Assembly (NCBI RefSeq): GCF_030271835.1
Contig: NZ_CP127389.1
Span: 3,136,001 to 3,200,000 of the forward strand
Direction of reading: 5' to 3'
Length of the DNA: 64,000 nt
Source of the DNA: Proteus appendicitidis
GTDB lineage: Bacteria > Pseudomonadota > Gammaproteobacteria > Enterobacterales > Enterobacteriaceae
Shown here piece by piece: positions 29,319 through 38,468 of the stretch. A program made the translations under genes and the position numbers. Every line of letters begins with the position of its first letter. Within the stretch, counting starts at the first letter, position 1. The notes beneath the pieces are model-generated. The model had not been told where the DNA came from. It saw nothing but the letters and a program-made list of their open reading frames with translations, and made no database searches.

Positions 29319-31202
29319 TTACGCTTTTTGAACTAACAGTTTATTCACTAAGCGAATAAACTGGTTTGGGTCCTCTAAAGAGCCTCTTTCAGCAAATAAA
29401 GCCTGATCCAGTAGTAAATTTACCCAATCGGCAAACAGTGCTTCATCTGTGAGTTCTGCTGTTTGTTTCACTAATGAATGATTAGGGTTCAGCTCAAAGT
29501 TGTATTTCACTTCTGGCACTTCTTGTCCAGCGGCTGCAAACAATTTGGCCATTTGTGTTGTCATTTCATCAGCACTGGTGGTCACAATTGCCGGAGTATC
29601 TGTTAAACGATGTGTTAATTTCACATCTTTAACTTTATCCCCTAATAAGGTTTTAATGCGTTCAACAAAAGGCGCTAATTGTTTATCAGTTTCTTCTTGC
29701 TCTTCTTGCTTCTCTTCATCAGCAAGTTTATCAAGAGATTCATCTGCTTTACTGACAGACTGGAATGATTTGCCATCAAACTCAGTCAGGTAATTCATCA
29801 TCCACTCATCAATACGATCAGATAACAGCAGTACTTCGATACCTTTTTTGCGGAACAGCTCTAAATGAGGGCTGTTTTTCGCAGCAGCATAGCTATCAGC
29901 AGTGATGTAATAGATTTTTTCTTGCCCTTCGACCATACGGCTAACGTAATCTTCCAGTGAAACAGTTTGAGCATCACTGTCGTTATGCGTTGACGCAAAA
30001 CGCAGTAATTTTGCAATAGTTTCAATGTTAGATGAGTCTTCTGCCGGACCTTCTTTTAAGACTAAACCAAACTCTTTCCAGAATGCTTGATACTCTTCTG
30101 GCTTGTTCTCTGCCAATTTTTGTAACATTTGCAATGCACGTTTGGTTAATGCGCTACGTAAATTACGTGTAACAGAGCTATCTTGTAAAATCTCACGAGA
30201 AACGTTTAGTGGTAAATCATTAGAATCCACTAACCCACGGATAAAACGTAGGTAATTAGGCATAAACTGCTCAGCTTCATCCATAATAAAGACGCGCTGT
30301 ACATACAGTTTTAAACCATGACGTTGTTCGCGGTTCCATAAATCCCAAGGCGCTTTTGAAGGCACATATAATAAGCTAGTATACTCTTGCTTACCTTCTA
30401 CTCGGTTATGTACCCAGCTTAATGGATCTGCAAAATCATGAGAGATATGTTTATAAAACTCTTTATACTCTTCATCACTCACTTCAGCTTTATTACGAGT
30501 CCACAGCGCTTGTGCTTTATTAATTTTTTCCCATGTTACTGTGCCGTCTTCTTCATTTTTCGTTTCAATTTCAACGGGCAGAGAAATATGGTCGGAATAT
30601 TTACTAATAATGCTACGCAGGCGCCAATCATCTAAATACTCATCTTCACCTTCACGCAAATGAAGCGTAATTTCAGTACCACGATCAGCTTTTTCAATAT
30701 CAGCAATGGTGTAGTCACCTTCGCCTTCAGATCCCCAAAAAACACCCTTATCTGCGCTTTCACCAGCAGCCCGAGTGCGTACTGTCACTTTATCTGCAAC
30801 GATAAACGCAGAATAGAATCCAACACCAAACTGACCAATTAGTTGGCTATCTTTAGCTTGATCTTGTCCGATAGATTCTAAGAATGATTTTGTACCTGAT
30901 TTTGCAATAGTACCGAGATTATCAATGACTTCATCACGAGTCATACCAATACCATTATCACTGATAGTCAGAGTACGCGCTTCTTTATCAGTGGAAATGC
31001 GCACATGCAACTCGCCGTTATTTTCATAAAGCGCAGCATCTGATAATGCACGGAAACGCAATTTATCAGCCGCATCTGATGCGTTCGAAATCAATTCGCG
31101 AAGGAAAATTTCTTTATTGGAGTAAAGAGAATGGATCATTAATTGAAGAAGTTGTTTAACTTCTGACTGAAATCCTCTTGTTTCCTGACCTTTCATACTC
31201 AT
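29319..31202 (-). CDS. htpG: Hsp90-family chaperone HtpG
   Basis: ATP-dependent chaperone, 627 residues from ATG 31202 ([15 protein letters not shown]). GHKL ATPase domain with [25 protein letters not shown] and [13 protein letters not shown]; middle domain ([23 protein letters not shown]); C-terminal dimerisation domain ending [12 protein letters not shown] lies about 7 bases upstream. The frame is open to 31271, but a sigma-32 promoter falls inside that extension, which fixes the start. Nearly colinear with E. coli HtpG (624). Confidence 0.97.
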   Translation of the reverse strand: MSMKGQETRGFQSEVKQLLQLMIHSLYSNKEIFLRELISNASDAADKLRFRALSDAALYENNGELHVRISTDKEARTLTISDNGIGMTRDEVIDNLGTIAKSGTKSFLESIGQDQAKDSQLIGQFGVGFYSAFIVADKVTVRTRAAGESADKGVFWGSEGEGDYTIADIEKADRGTEITLHLREGEDEYLDDWRLRSIISKYSDHISLPVEIETKNEEDGTVTWEKINKAQALWTRNKAEVSDEEYKEFYKHISHDFADPLSWVHNRVEGKQEYTSLLYVPSKAPWDLWNREQRHGLKLYVQRVFIMDEAEQFMPNYLRFIRGLVDSNDLPLNVSREILQDSSVTRNLRSALTKRALQMLQKLAENKPEEYQAFWKEFGLVLKEGPAEDSSNIETIAKLLRFASTHNDSDAQTVSLEDYVSRMVEGQEKIYYITADSYAAAKNSPHLELFRKKGIEVLLLSDRIDEWMMNYLTEFDGKSFQSVSKADESLDKLADEEKQEEQEETDKQLAPFVERIKTLLGDKVKDVKLTHRLTDTPAIVTTSADEMTTQMAKLFAAAGQEVPEVKYNFELNPNHSLVKQTAELTDEALFADWVNLLLDQALFAERGSLEDPNQFIRLVNKLLVQKA

Positions 31203-31253
31203 TTTTACCTCAATTAATCCTAATTTGGCGAAAAAAATCAATATGAATAAAAA

Positions 31254-31279
31254 GTGGGGATAGTTAAGCAAGTTTCAAG
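31254..31279 (-). promoter_or_regulatory. Sigma-32 heat-shock promoter of htpG
   Basis: Minus strand reads CTTGAA (complement 31274-31279), 14 bp, then CCCCAC (complement 31254-31259), close to the sigma-32 consensus CTTGAAA / CCCCATNT. It lies about 52 bp upstream of the htpG start. Confidence 0.85.
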
Positions 31280-31368
31280 GGTTGAGTAAAAAATTAAGCT
31301 AATAAAAGTGATTACACATCTTATATGATTAAAGTTTGAGCCAAAATAATACTTGCTGTCTATTTTTA

Positions 31369-31390
31369 GCTGTATATTTTATTATACAGC
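31369..31390. promoter_or_regulatory. Inverted repeat, possible ModE-like operator
   Basis: GCTGTATA (31369-31376) and TATACAGC (31383-31390) form a perfect 8-bp dyad with a 6-bp centre, ending 17 bp before the start of the substrate-binding protein gene. It fits the ModE pattern TATAT-N7-TAYAT at 9 of 10 positions (TATAT at 31373, TACAG at 31385). Assignment to ModE is inference from this fit and the nature of the next two genes. Confidence 0.4.
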
Positions 31391-31407
31391 GATATTAACT
31401 TAGGTTT

Positions 31408-32466
31408 ATGACTATGAAAGCATTATTACAGCACTGTTTATTAGGTATTGGCTTACTCTCCCTCTCTTCTTTTTCTTATGCAGATAGACAAATCGTAGAC
31501 CAAATTGGTCGCACCGTTACCATTCCAGACAAAGTAGAAAGAACGGTGGTTTTACAACATCAAACACTAAACTTACTGGTTCAACTTGATGCAACGGATA
31601 AAGTTGTTGGAGTGATGTCCAACTGGAAGCAACAACTTGGTGATGGGTATGCACAATTAGCACCATCGCTAGAAAAAACACCTAAAGTTGGCGATCTCAC
31701 CAGTTTTGATGCTGAAAGCTTAGTCAAACTGCAACCTCAAGTCGTCTTTGTCACCAATTATGCCCCTAAAGAGATGATTGATAAGATTTCTGCATTGGGT
31801 ATTCCTGTTGTTGCAATTTCATTACGTAAAGAGAGTAACGACGATAAATCAAAGCTTAATCCAACATTACAAAACGAAGAACAGGCTTATAACGAAGGGC
31901 TAAAAGAAGGGATTTTATTGATTGGTGATATCGTCAATAAATCAGAAAATGCACAAGCATTAGTTAACGATACCTTTAAACAGCGTGAGCAAGTTAGTCA
32001 GCGCTTACAAAATATCCCCAAAGAACAACGCGTCCGTGCCTATATGGCCAATCCTGACTTAACCACTTATGGCTCTGGCAAATACACCGGGCTTATGATG
32101 GAACATGCAGGTGCTTTCAACGTCGCAGCGTCAACAGTTAAAGGGTATAAACAAGTTTCTCTTGAACAAATTATTGATTGGAACCCTGAAGTTATCTTTA
32201 TCCAAGACAGATACCCTCAAGTTGTTGATGAAATCAAACAAGATGCTCGTTGGCAAGTGATTAGTGCAGTTAAAAATAACCGAATTTATTTAATGCCTGA
32301 ATATGCAAAAGCATGGGGTTATCCAATGCCAGAAGCCATGGCAATCGGTGAATTGTGGATGGCAAAAAAACTCTATCCTGAAAAATTTAGCGATATTGAT
32401 ATGCAAAAAGCCGCTAATGATTGGTATCAAAAATTCTATCGCACTCAATATCAAGGGAAGGAATAG
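31408..32466 (+). CDS. Periplasmic substrate-binding protein, BtuF/FecB fold (MolA-like)
   Basis: 352 residues with a cleavable signal peptide (MTMKALLQHC to SYA-DRQ), no lipobox. A class III binding protein (PF01497 type): DQIGRTVTIPDKVERTVVL at the N-terminal lobe, VGVMSNWKQ, LQPQVVFVT, linking helix, then LEQIIDWNPEVIFIQDRYP and the C-terminal YPEKFSDIDMQKAANDWYQKFY typical of metal or oxyanion importers. Length and tail resemble H. influenzae MolA (molybdate/tungstate), but iron-chelate and cobalamin binders share the fold. No permease or ATPase gene adjoins; a ModA-like gene follows 11 bp later. Start ATG 31408; ATG 31414 (MKALL) is an alternative. Confidence 0.8.
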   Translation: MTMKALLQHCLLGIGLLSLSSFSYADRQIVDQIGRTVTIPDKVERTVVLQHQTLNLLVQLDATDKVVGVMSNWKQQLGDGYAQLAPSLEKTPKVGDLTSFDAESLVKLQPQVVFVTNYAPKEMIDKISALGIPVVAISLRKESNDDKSKLNPTLQNEEQAYNEGLKEGILLIGDIVNKSENAQALVNDTFKQREQVSQRLQNIPKEQRVRAYMANPDLTTYGSGKYTGLMMEHAGAFNVAASTVKGYKQVSLEQIIDWNPEVIFIQDRYPQVVDEIKQDARWQVISAVKNNRIYLMPEYAKAWGYPMPEAMAIGELWMAKKLYPEKFSDIDMQKAANDWYQKFYRTQYQGKE

Positions 32467-32477
32467 GATATAACACT

Positions 32478-33143
32478 ATGACGTTTTCCCTTTTTGCAGC
32501 AGGTAGCTTAAAAACGACACTACCTGCTTTTATTGAGCATCATCAGCAAAAAACAGGTGAAAAGTGGGCGCTTACATTTGGACCTGCTGGACTTTTGCGT
32601 CAACGGATTGAACAAGGGGAAACCTGTCATTTGTTTCTTTCAGCGGATGAAAGTAATGCAAAGCAATTAATTGATAAAGGTTTCGCTCTACAATATGCCC
32701 CTTTTATTGCCAATCAGCTTTGCATTACCGCTCGTTATACTGCTGTAAATAAAGAAGATAACTGGCTTAGTGTATTATCAAATACCGCATTAAAATTAGC
32801 GATATCTACTCCTAAAGCAGATCCATCAGGGGATTATAGTTGGCAACTATTTGATAATATTGCGCAAATTAATCCACAGTTAAGTCAGGCATTAAAAATG
32901 CGAGCGCTTTCTTTGGTTGGAGGTAAGCATTCACTTATTATTCCTCAAGGTAGGATGGCTGCACACTATTTAATTGCCACACATCAAGCAGACGCATTTA
33001 TTGGTTATCAGCACTACCAAGCACAATTAAGCCAATTTCCTGAATTAAAGATATTCGATATTCCAAAGCCTTTTAATGTTACCGCACACTATTGTGCAAC
33101 ACTTATTCATTCTCAGGCTTATAGTTTATATCAGGAGATATAA
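32478..33143 (+). CDS. ModA-like (molybdate-binding family) protein without signal peptide
   Basis: 221 residues from ATG 32478 with AGGATA eight bases upstream. The fold is that of periplasmic molybdate-binding proteins: opening FSLFAAGSLKTTLPAFIEHH in place of the usual VFAAASL, FGPAGLLRQRIEQGETCHLFLSADE, AISTPKADPSGDYSWQLFDN and the LSLVGGKHSLIIPQGRMAAHYLI stretch. There is no hydrophobic leader: the beta-strand that begins the mature domain starts at residue 2, and the 19-residue in-frame extension to 32421 is polar. It would therefore stay in the cytoplasm unless exported in another way. It follows the preceding gene by 11 bp, implying one operon. Known relatives bind molybdate or tungstate; function here is inferred. 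Confidence 0.75.
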   Translation: MTFSLFAAGSLKTTLPAFIEHHQQKTGEKWALTFGPAGLLRQRIEQGETCHLFLSADESNAKQLIDKGFALQYAPFIANQLCITARYTAVNKEDNWLSVLSNTALKLAISTPKADPSGDYSWQLFDNIAQINPQLSQALKMRALSLVGGKHSLIIPQGRMAAHYLIATHQADAFIGYQHYQAQLSQFPELKIFDIPKPFNVTAHYCATLIHSQAYSLYQEI

Positions 33144-33182
33144 TCTCCTTATGCTAAAGCGCATTTTATTAAAGCAGGGTTT

Positions 33183-33216
33183 TTACCGCTAAGTTAAGTT
33201 CCCTTTTTAGCGGTAA
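33183..33216. repeat. 10-bp inverted repeat between ModA-like gene and purT
   Basis: TTACCGCTAA (33183-33192) and TTAGCGGTAA (33207-33216), 14-nt loop, between convergent genes. Short T runs are inside the loop and to the left, so terminator function is plausible on the minus strand only weakly. Confidence 0.55.
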
Positions 33217-33235
33217 GTCACCTTATGTTATATCG

Positions 33236-34423
33236 TTATTTTGGGGCGTCACTGGCAATAATAGCCTTGGCACCTGCTGTTGCTTCATCCAATGCATGTT
33301 TTATTGTATCAGCATGAGCAAGCACCACACCTAAACGGCGAGTGCCAGCAATTTCAGGCTTAGCGAAAAGGCGAATTTGACGATTTGCCTTCAACGCTTT
33401 TTCAATACCAGAATATACGATATTTGTACTATAAAGCGCCGGTAAAATAACCGCTGATGCGCAAGGACCTAATTGGCGAATTCCACCAATGGGATAGCCT
33501 AAAAAAGCACGCACATGAAGCGCAAACTCTGATAAGTCTTGAGAAATTAGTGTCACCAATCCTGTATCATGAGGGCGAGGTGAGACTTCATTAAAGAATA
33601 CCTCATCACCTTGAACAAATAACTCAACACCGAATAAACCATAGCCTCCTAAGTTCTCAACCACTTTACTCGCAATATGCTGTGCTTTGGCAAGCGCGAT
33701 ATCACTCATTTTTTGAGGTTGCCATGATTCACGGTAATCTCCTTTCTCTTGTCGATGACCAATAGGGGCGCAAAAATGGATACCATCAACAGCATGAATA
33801 GTCAGTAACGTTATCTCAAAATCAAACGGGATCATTTTCTCAACGATCACGCGCCCTTTTCCCGCTCTCCCACCTTCTTGAGAATAAGTCCAAGCGTGTG
33901 ATAAATCGCTTTCACTACGAATAACACTTTGCCCTTTTCCGGATGAGCTCATGACAGGTTTTACAATACAAGGGAAGCCTATTTCTAGTGCTGCTTTTTT
34001 AAAGCTCACTTCATCATCAACAAATTGATAGTTCGATGTAGGTAAATGCAGTGTTTCCGAGGCTAAACGACGAATACCTTCTCTATCCATTGTTAGTTTT
34101 ACAGCACGGGCGCAAGGAACCACTTTTTGCCCCGCTTGCTCTAATTCAACCAGTAACGTTGTTGCAATAGCCTCAATTTCAGGAACGATAAAATCAGGTC
34201 GCTCTTGTTTAATAACTTGCTTTAATGCATCGCTATCAAGCATATTTACAACATGATGACGATGAGCAACATGCATAGCAGGAGCATTGAGATAGCGATC
34301 AACGGCAATCACTTCAATTCCTAAGCGTTGGCATTCTATCGCAACTTCTTTGCCTAATTCACCGGCACCCAATAACATCACTTTTGTTGCACTTGCCGTA
34401 AGAGCCGTACCCAGCACTGTCAT
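33236..34423 (-). CDS. purT: Formate-dependent GAR transformylase PurT
   Basis: Phosphoribosylglycinamide formyltransferase 2: makes formyl-GAR from formate, ATP and GAR. 395 residues (E. coli 392), ATP-grasp. Motifs: [103 protein letters not shown] precedes ATG 34423, and a PurR-like box lies about 35 bp further upstream. Confidence 0.96.
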   Translation of the reverse strand: MTVLGTALTASATKVMLLGAGELGKEVAIECQRLGIEVIAVDRYLNAPAMHVAHRHHVVNMLDSDALKQVIKQERPDFIVPEIEAIATTLLVELEQAGQKVVPCARAVKLTMDREGIRRLASETLHLPTSNYQFVDDEVSFKKAALEIGFPCIVKPVMSSSGKGQSVIRSESDLSHAWTYSQEGGRAGKGRVIVEKMIPFDFEITLLTIHAVDGIHFCAPIGHRQEKGDYRESWQPQKMSDIALAKAQHIASKVVENLGGYGLFGVELFVQGDEVFFNEVSPRPHDTGLVTLISQDLSEFALHVRAFLGYPIGGIRQLGPCASAVILPALYSTNIVYSGIEKALKANRQIRLFAKPEIAGTRRLGVVLAHADTIKHALDEATAGAKAIIASDAPK

Positions 34424-34456
34424 TTTTTATCCTCACCATTAATAAAAACCGCAACT

Positions 34457-34472
34457 ACGCAAACGATTGCTT
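34457..34472. promoter_or_regulatory. PurR-like operator upstream of purT
   Basis: ACGCAAACGATTGCTT matches the PurR consensus ACGCAAACGTTTGCGT at 14 of 16 positions. It sits 34 bp upstream of the purT start codon, where purine repression is expected. Confidence 0.75.
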
Positions 34473-34532
34473 TGATATAGCATAGCGGATTTAGCTTGAT
34501 AGAAAAATAGCTAGACAAAAAAATAATCAGGC

Positions 34533-34564
34533 AGAGAAATAGAGAAATAGAGAAATAGAGAAAT
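34533..34564. repeat. Four tandem copies of AGAGAAAT
   Basis: Perfect 8-bp unit repeated four times (34533, 34541, 34549, 34557) between the end of rarD (34572) and the purT promoter region. Units of this kind can vary in number by slippage; it is outside coding sequence. Confidence 0.9.
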
Positions 34565-34571
34565 AAAAACA

Positions 34572-35483
34572 TTACATCGTTTGGCTACGTTTTCCTTTTT
34601 GAATTTTTAGATAATTAAGGCGTTTGCGGATAAGTGCTAAGATACAACATAAAAGCCCTAACCAAATCAGTGAGAAACTCACGCCTTTTACTTCATCAAA
34701 AGCTTCATGGAATAAGAAAACAGCCAGTAAAAATTGAATGGTTGGTTCAATATATTGAGCTAATCCGATGACAGTTAATGTTGTTCTCTTAACTGCGGCG
34801 GTAAAAAACAATAACGGCAGTATAGTGACCGGAGCTGTTAGAATATAATAAAAACGAGTCAGATTATCTGCAGAAGGTAGTGCGCTTTTCTCTGTAATCA
34901 ACAGCCAAATAGTGGCAGCTATGGCTAATGGCAGCAACCAAAGTGTTTCCATAAACAAAGACGTGATCACATCAAAACGAATAAACTTACGGATCAAGCC
35001 ATATACAGCAAATGCGCCCCCCATCATGATAGCGAGTACGGGTAATTCACCGTACATCCACAATTGATAGCCCACACCGGCACAAATTAAGGTAACAGCC
35101 CATTTTTCTGCTGGATTCAGCTTTTCTTTAAGAAATATGACGCCTAATAAAATTGAGAAAAGTGGATTAATAAAATACCCCAAGCTCGCTTCTAATACTT
35201 GTTGATGAGTTAATGCATAGGTAAATGTACACCAAGAAACGGCCATAGCCATTGAGCTAAATAGACACATAAAAACAGAGCGCTTATCTTGTAAAACAGC
35301 GCGCCATCGTGTTCTATTTTTAATAAAGAGTCGGACGAGTAATAAAAGAGGGATAGACCAGATCAAACGCTGAGCCAGCATTTCTAATGGCTGCGCTCCG
35401 GGTAACAGCCGATAAAACAGAGGGGTTATTCCCCAAAGAATATAAGAAAAAATGGCTAATACCGCGCCCGATTGAGCCAACAT
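34572..35483 (-). CDS. rarD: EamA-family permease RarD
   Basis: 303 residues with ten hydrophobic segments in two EamA repeats. The RarD-type signature is clear: YILWGITPLFYRLL, LEASLGYFINPLFSILLGVIFL, AFAVYGLIRKFI, METLWLLPLAI and AQYIEPTIQFLLAVFLFHE. E. coli RarD is linked to chloramphenicol sensitivity but has no firm substrate. Start ATG 35483. It reads towards purT with the AGAGAAAT repeat in between. Confidence 0.87.
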   Translation of the reverse strand: MLAQSGAVLAIFSYILWGITPLFYRLLPGAQPLEMLAQRLIWSIPLLLLVRLFIKNRTRWRAVLQDKRSVFMCLFSSMAMAVSWCTFTYALTHQQVLEASLGYFINPLFSILLGVIFLKEKLNPAEKWAVTLICAGVGYQLWMYGELPVLAIMMGGAFAVYGLIRKFIRFDVITSLFMETLWLLPLAIAATIWLLITEKSALPSADNLTRFYYILTAPVTILPLLFFTAAVKRTTLTVIGLAQYIEPTIQFLLAVFLFHEAFDEVKGVSFSLIWLGLLCCILALIRKRLNYLKIQKGKRSQTM

Positions 35484-35716
35484 TTAATGTTCCATCAATA
35501 AAAGTCAATAAGATTGAATATCATACGCTTAAAATAGACAGAACAATATGATCATCATCGCTGATTGATTGATCAAACATCAGTGCGACGGCATAGACAA
35601 GATAAAAAAATCTCCACAAATAACCACTCCGAGAAAAGTCGTTATAAATGGAGAAAAAAAGATACCATTAAGGGAAAACCGTGGTAAAAACCACAACCAG
35701 AAAAAAGGGTAAGTTG

Positions 35717-36664
35717 TTAGAAAATCTCCCTAACATGTAAAGGCGGTTGCTGCTGAACAAAATCATGTAATTTTTTACGACTTGGTGCCGCTGCTATCGC
35801 CCCTTTTTGAGTGGTGGCTAAAGCGCCACAAGCAGCTGCTTGCGTTACTATTTTTGATAAATATTGTTCATCTTCAGCAAAACCATATTCAGCAAGCGCA
35901 GCTAACAGACCTGACATAAAGGCATCGCCAGCACCTGTTGTATCAATACATTCAACGATAAAGGCACTAAATGCGACTTGCGTATTTGGCGTTAAAACTA
36001 AACAACCTTTAGAGCCTTGGGTGATCACTTTTAAACGAGCGGGATAATCTTCTAATTTTTTAAGTGCATTATTCAATGTCACTTCTTGTGTCATCCACGT
36101 AAGCTCATCTTCTGATAATTTTAAAATGTCAGCTTTATGCGCATAATTATCGATAATTTCGCGCATTTCCTCATGATCACGCCACATTTGAGGACGTAAA
36201 TTAATATCAAAACTCAGTAGTGAACCGCTTTCTTTAATATTTTTGATTGCACAATCTAAGGTCGAGCGACAAATGGGATTCACTAATGCTAAAGAGCAAA
36301 AATGCAAAATATCTTTTTCAAACGCAGGTAAAGATTTTTCTGTTAAAAATTGATCAGCAGACTCAGCAACTAAAAAAGTAAAATCACGCTCACCATTTTC
36401 TTGTAAAGAGACAAGAACAGTACTGGTACGATGAAATTCATCAAATTCCATTGTCCGAGTATCAACGCCCAGATCAAACAATGTTTTTTGCATAAAATGG
36501 CCGAACGCATCTTCACCGACACGTCCAATAAAACCACTTTGTTGACCAAGCTTAGCAACGCCCGCAGCAACATTGACTGGCGCACCACCAGCACATGCTT
36601 CATATTGCATGTTTTGCAATGGGATCAAGTCAACAACAGCGTCACCTAAAGACCAGACTTTCAT
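35717..36664 (-). CDS. scrK: Fructokinase ScrK
   Basis: PfkB-family kinase of 315 residues converting the fructose released from sucrose (6-phosphate) to fructose 6-phosphate. Opening VWSLGDAVVDLIPLQ, the substrate region ACAGGAPVNVAAGVAKLG, GRVGEDAFGHFM and the catalytic DTTGAGDAFMSGLLAAL near residue 235-250. Divergent from scrB with the two operators between them. A weak hairpin (GTGGT/ACCAC, 35681-35694) lies 23-36 bp past the stop. Confidence 0.9.
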   Translation of the reverse strand: MKVWSLGDAVVDLIPLQNMQYEACAGGAPVNVAAGVAKLGQQSGFIGRVGEDAFGHFMQKTLFDLGVDTRTMEFDEFHRTSTVLVSLQENGERDFTFLVAESADQFLTEKSLPAFEKDILHFCSLALVNPICRSTLDCAIKNIKESGSLLSFDINLRPQMWRDHEEMREIIDNYAHKADILKLSEDELTWMTQEVTLNNALKKLEDYPARLKVITQGSKGCLVLTPNTQVAFSAFIVECIDTTGAGDAFMSGLLAALAEYGFAEDEQYLSKIVTQAAACGALATTQKGAIAAAPSRKKLHDFVQQQPPLHVREIF

Positions 36665-36762
36665 AATCTCTCCTGAAGATAAGCAATTATTTTTCTTAAC
36701 TATATTCTGTTTTTATGACTATTCATAACGAATAAGTAAAGATATTGCTCGTAAATCCACAC

Positions 36763-36776
36763 TGATAACGTTAACA
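36763..36776. promoter_or_regulatory. LacI-type (ScrR) operator, scrK side
   Basis: TGATAACGTTAACA; its complement TGTTAACGTTATCA is the same motif as the second site at 36832-36845. It lies 99 bp upstream of scrK. Confidence 0.78.
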
Positions 36777-36831
36777 TAATGAGATAAGATGATAAAGTCA
36801 ATCTCATACATCGTATTTTTTTCACTCTAAA

Positions 36832-36845
36832 TGTTATCGTTAACA
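36832..36845. promoter_or_regulatory. LacI-type (ScrR) operator, scrB side
   Basis: TGTTATCGTTAACA, a near-palindrome with CG centre, 69 bp from the first site (start to start) and 92 bp before scrB. Two matched sites between divergent genes suit looping repression by the ScrR dimer or tetramer encoded nearby. Confidence 0.8.
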
Positions 36846-36937
36846 ACAAGAGTCATAGTGTGATTACGTCTGTTCTTTACCCTTTATATGATCTTAAAAA
36901 CACACTAATAACTCTGAAATATAATAAGGATAATGAT

Positions 36938-38404
36938 ATGAAACACCGCTTAGAACAATCAACAAAAGCCTTAAATACCTTGATTGAAAAACGAGGCAAT
37001 AAATTTTATCCCCAGTTTCATTTGGCAGCACCTGCGGGCTGGTTAAATGATCCTAATGGTCTTATTTATCATGATGGTTTATATCATGCCTTCTATCAGC
37101 ACCATCCTTATTCTCAAGATTGGGGACCAATGCATTGGGGACATGCCACAAGTGCCGACATGATCCACTGGCAGCACCAACCTATTGCGTTAGCGCCGGG
37201 AGATGACTACGACAAAAGTGGTTGTTTCTCAGGATCAGCTATTAGCCATGAAGGTAAACTCTATCTTTTCTATACCGGACACAACTGGTTAGCTGCTGAA
37301 GGAGATGATAGTCAAATCTATGAAGCGCAATGTGTTGCTGTTAGTGAAGATGGTATTCATTTTGAGAAAAAAGGGATCGTTTTAGAACCCCCTAAAGGTT
37401 ATATGCATTTTCGTGATCCTAAAGTTTGGTATCAAGAAGGCAAATGGTGGATGGTTGTGGGCGCTCGTGATGAAAAAGATCAAGGACAAGTCCTACTCTT
37501 CTCTAGCGAAACCTTATTTGAGGAAGGGCAGCAGTGGAATAACGATTACACTGTTTTAGGAAAAACGGATGATAAAAATGTCTATATGTGGGAGTGCCCT
37601 GATTTCTTTCCTATCAGCCAAGAAAACGAATTTGCGATCGTCTTCTCACCACAAGGTAAACGAGCCGAAGGCTATCAATATCGCAACCTCTTTCAATCAG
37701 GTGCATTAATTGGCCAGTGGTCGCCAAATCAACCTTTTAAACCACAAGGGCATTTTATTGAACTTGATAATGGGCATGACTATTATGCGCCACAATCATT
37801 TATGACACCTGATGGTCGTCGCGTTTCAATGGGATGGATGGATATGTGGAATTCGCCAATGCCTTCGAAATCTGAATTTTGGTCTGGCTGTTTTACACTC
37901 CCTCGTGAAATCACATTTGATAAATCGAAAAATCGCTTACGCATGATCCCCGTTAAAGAAGTCGAATCATTGCGCCAAGAAAAACAGACTATTCAACCAT
38001 TAACACTCAGTAATCAATCTATCGAGCTAATAAATAATACTGCCGCTATCGAACTCGACTTAACGTTATCTTTAGACAGTCATGCTGAAAAATTTGGTTT
38101 ATGGCTAGGTGAAGGGCTAGAGCTATTTGTTGATAATCAATCACATCGTTTAGTTCTTAACCGCCATTATCCTCAGCACAATATGAGTGGTGCTAGAAGT
38201 ATTCCATTACCTGAAGGTTGTGAATTGAATTTACGTATTTTCATTGATCGTTCATCAATTGAAATCTTTGTAAACAAAGGTGAATTCACCTTTAGCAGCC
38301 GATATTATGCTCAACAAGATGCTCAAACTTTACGTCTTTTTGCCATGAATGGTGATGCAACACTGATTGATGGTCAATATTGGCAGCTAAATAGTATTTA
38401 CTGA
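36938..38404 (+). CDS. scrB: Sucrose-6-phosphate hydrolase ScrB (GH32)
   Basis: 488 residues from ATG 36938 (AAGGA seven bases upstream); the in-frame ATG at 36860 would add 26 residues foreign to the family. Glycoside hydrolase family 32: nucleophile D38 in WLNDPNG, FSGSA, transition-state RDP in FRDPKVW, acid/base Glu in WECPDFF, then a beta-sandwich C-terminal domain (IFIDRSSIEIFVN). No signal peptide, so it acts on an intracellular substrate, classically sucrose 6-phosphate delivered by a PTS. No scrA/scrY gene adjoins. Convergent with scrR. Confidence 0.9.
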   Translation: MKHRLEQSTKALNTLIEKRGNKFYPQFHLAAPAGWLNDPNGLIYHDGLYHAFYQHHPYSQDWGPMHWGHATSADMIHWQHQPIALAPGDDYDKSGCFSGSAISHEGKLYLFYTGHNWLAAEGDDSQIYEAQCVAVSEDGIHFEKKGIVLEPPKGYMHFRDPKVWYQEGKWWMVVGARDEKDQGQVLLFSSETLFEEGQQWNNDYTVLGKTDDKNVYMWECPDFFPISQENEFAIVFSPQGKRAEGYQYRNLFQSGALIGQWSPNQPFKPQGHFIELDNGHDYYAPQSFMTPDGRRVSMGWMDMWNSPMPSKSEFWSGCFTLPREITFDKSKNRLRMIPVKEVESLRQEKQTIQPLTLSNQSIELINNTAAIELDLTLSLDSHAEKFGLWLGEGLELFVDNQSHRLVLNRHYPQHNMSGARSIPLPEGCELNLRIFIDRSSIEIFVNKGEFTFSSRYYAQQDAQTLRLFAMNGDATLIDGQYWQLNSIY

Positions 38405-38442
38405 TATTGAGAAAAGAAAATAAGTAAGAAGTAAGTAGTAAG

Positions 38443-38468
38443 ACGTGAGTCTTTAAATAGACTCACGT
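38443..38468. terminator. Hairpin between scrB and scrR
   Basis: ACGTGAGTCT (38443-38452) pairs perfectly with AGACTCACGT (38459-38468) around TTAAAT. The loop contains the scrR stop codon, so the right arm is inside scrR. No clear T run follows on either strand; it is a transcript-end structure for convergent genes by position. Confidence 0.6.

Noticed and set aside
29500..29793. 97-residue plus-strand frame inside htpG
   Set aside because: Fully antisense to conserved HtpG coding sequence with Ser/Cys-rich nonsense composition; a shadow frame.
31203..31271. N-terminal extension of htpG to an in-frame ATG at 31271
   Set aside because: The sigma-32 promoter elements (31254-31279) and a good ribosome site before 31202 lie inside it, and Hsp90 proteins start at MKGQET.
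34533..34564. CRISPR-like array
   Set aside because: The copies are contiguous 8-bp units without spacers; no other spaced direct repeats or cas genes were seen in the window.
36938..38404. Secreted levanase or inulinase instead of ScrB
   Set aside because: No signal peptide, and its neighbours are a fructokinase and a LacI-type regulator, so an intracellular sucrose-phosphate hydrolase is more likely.
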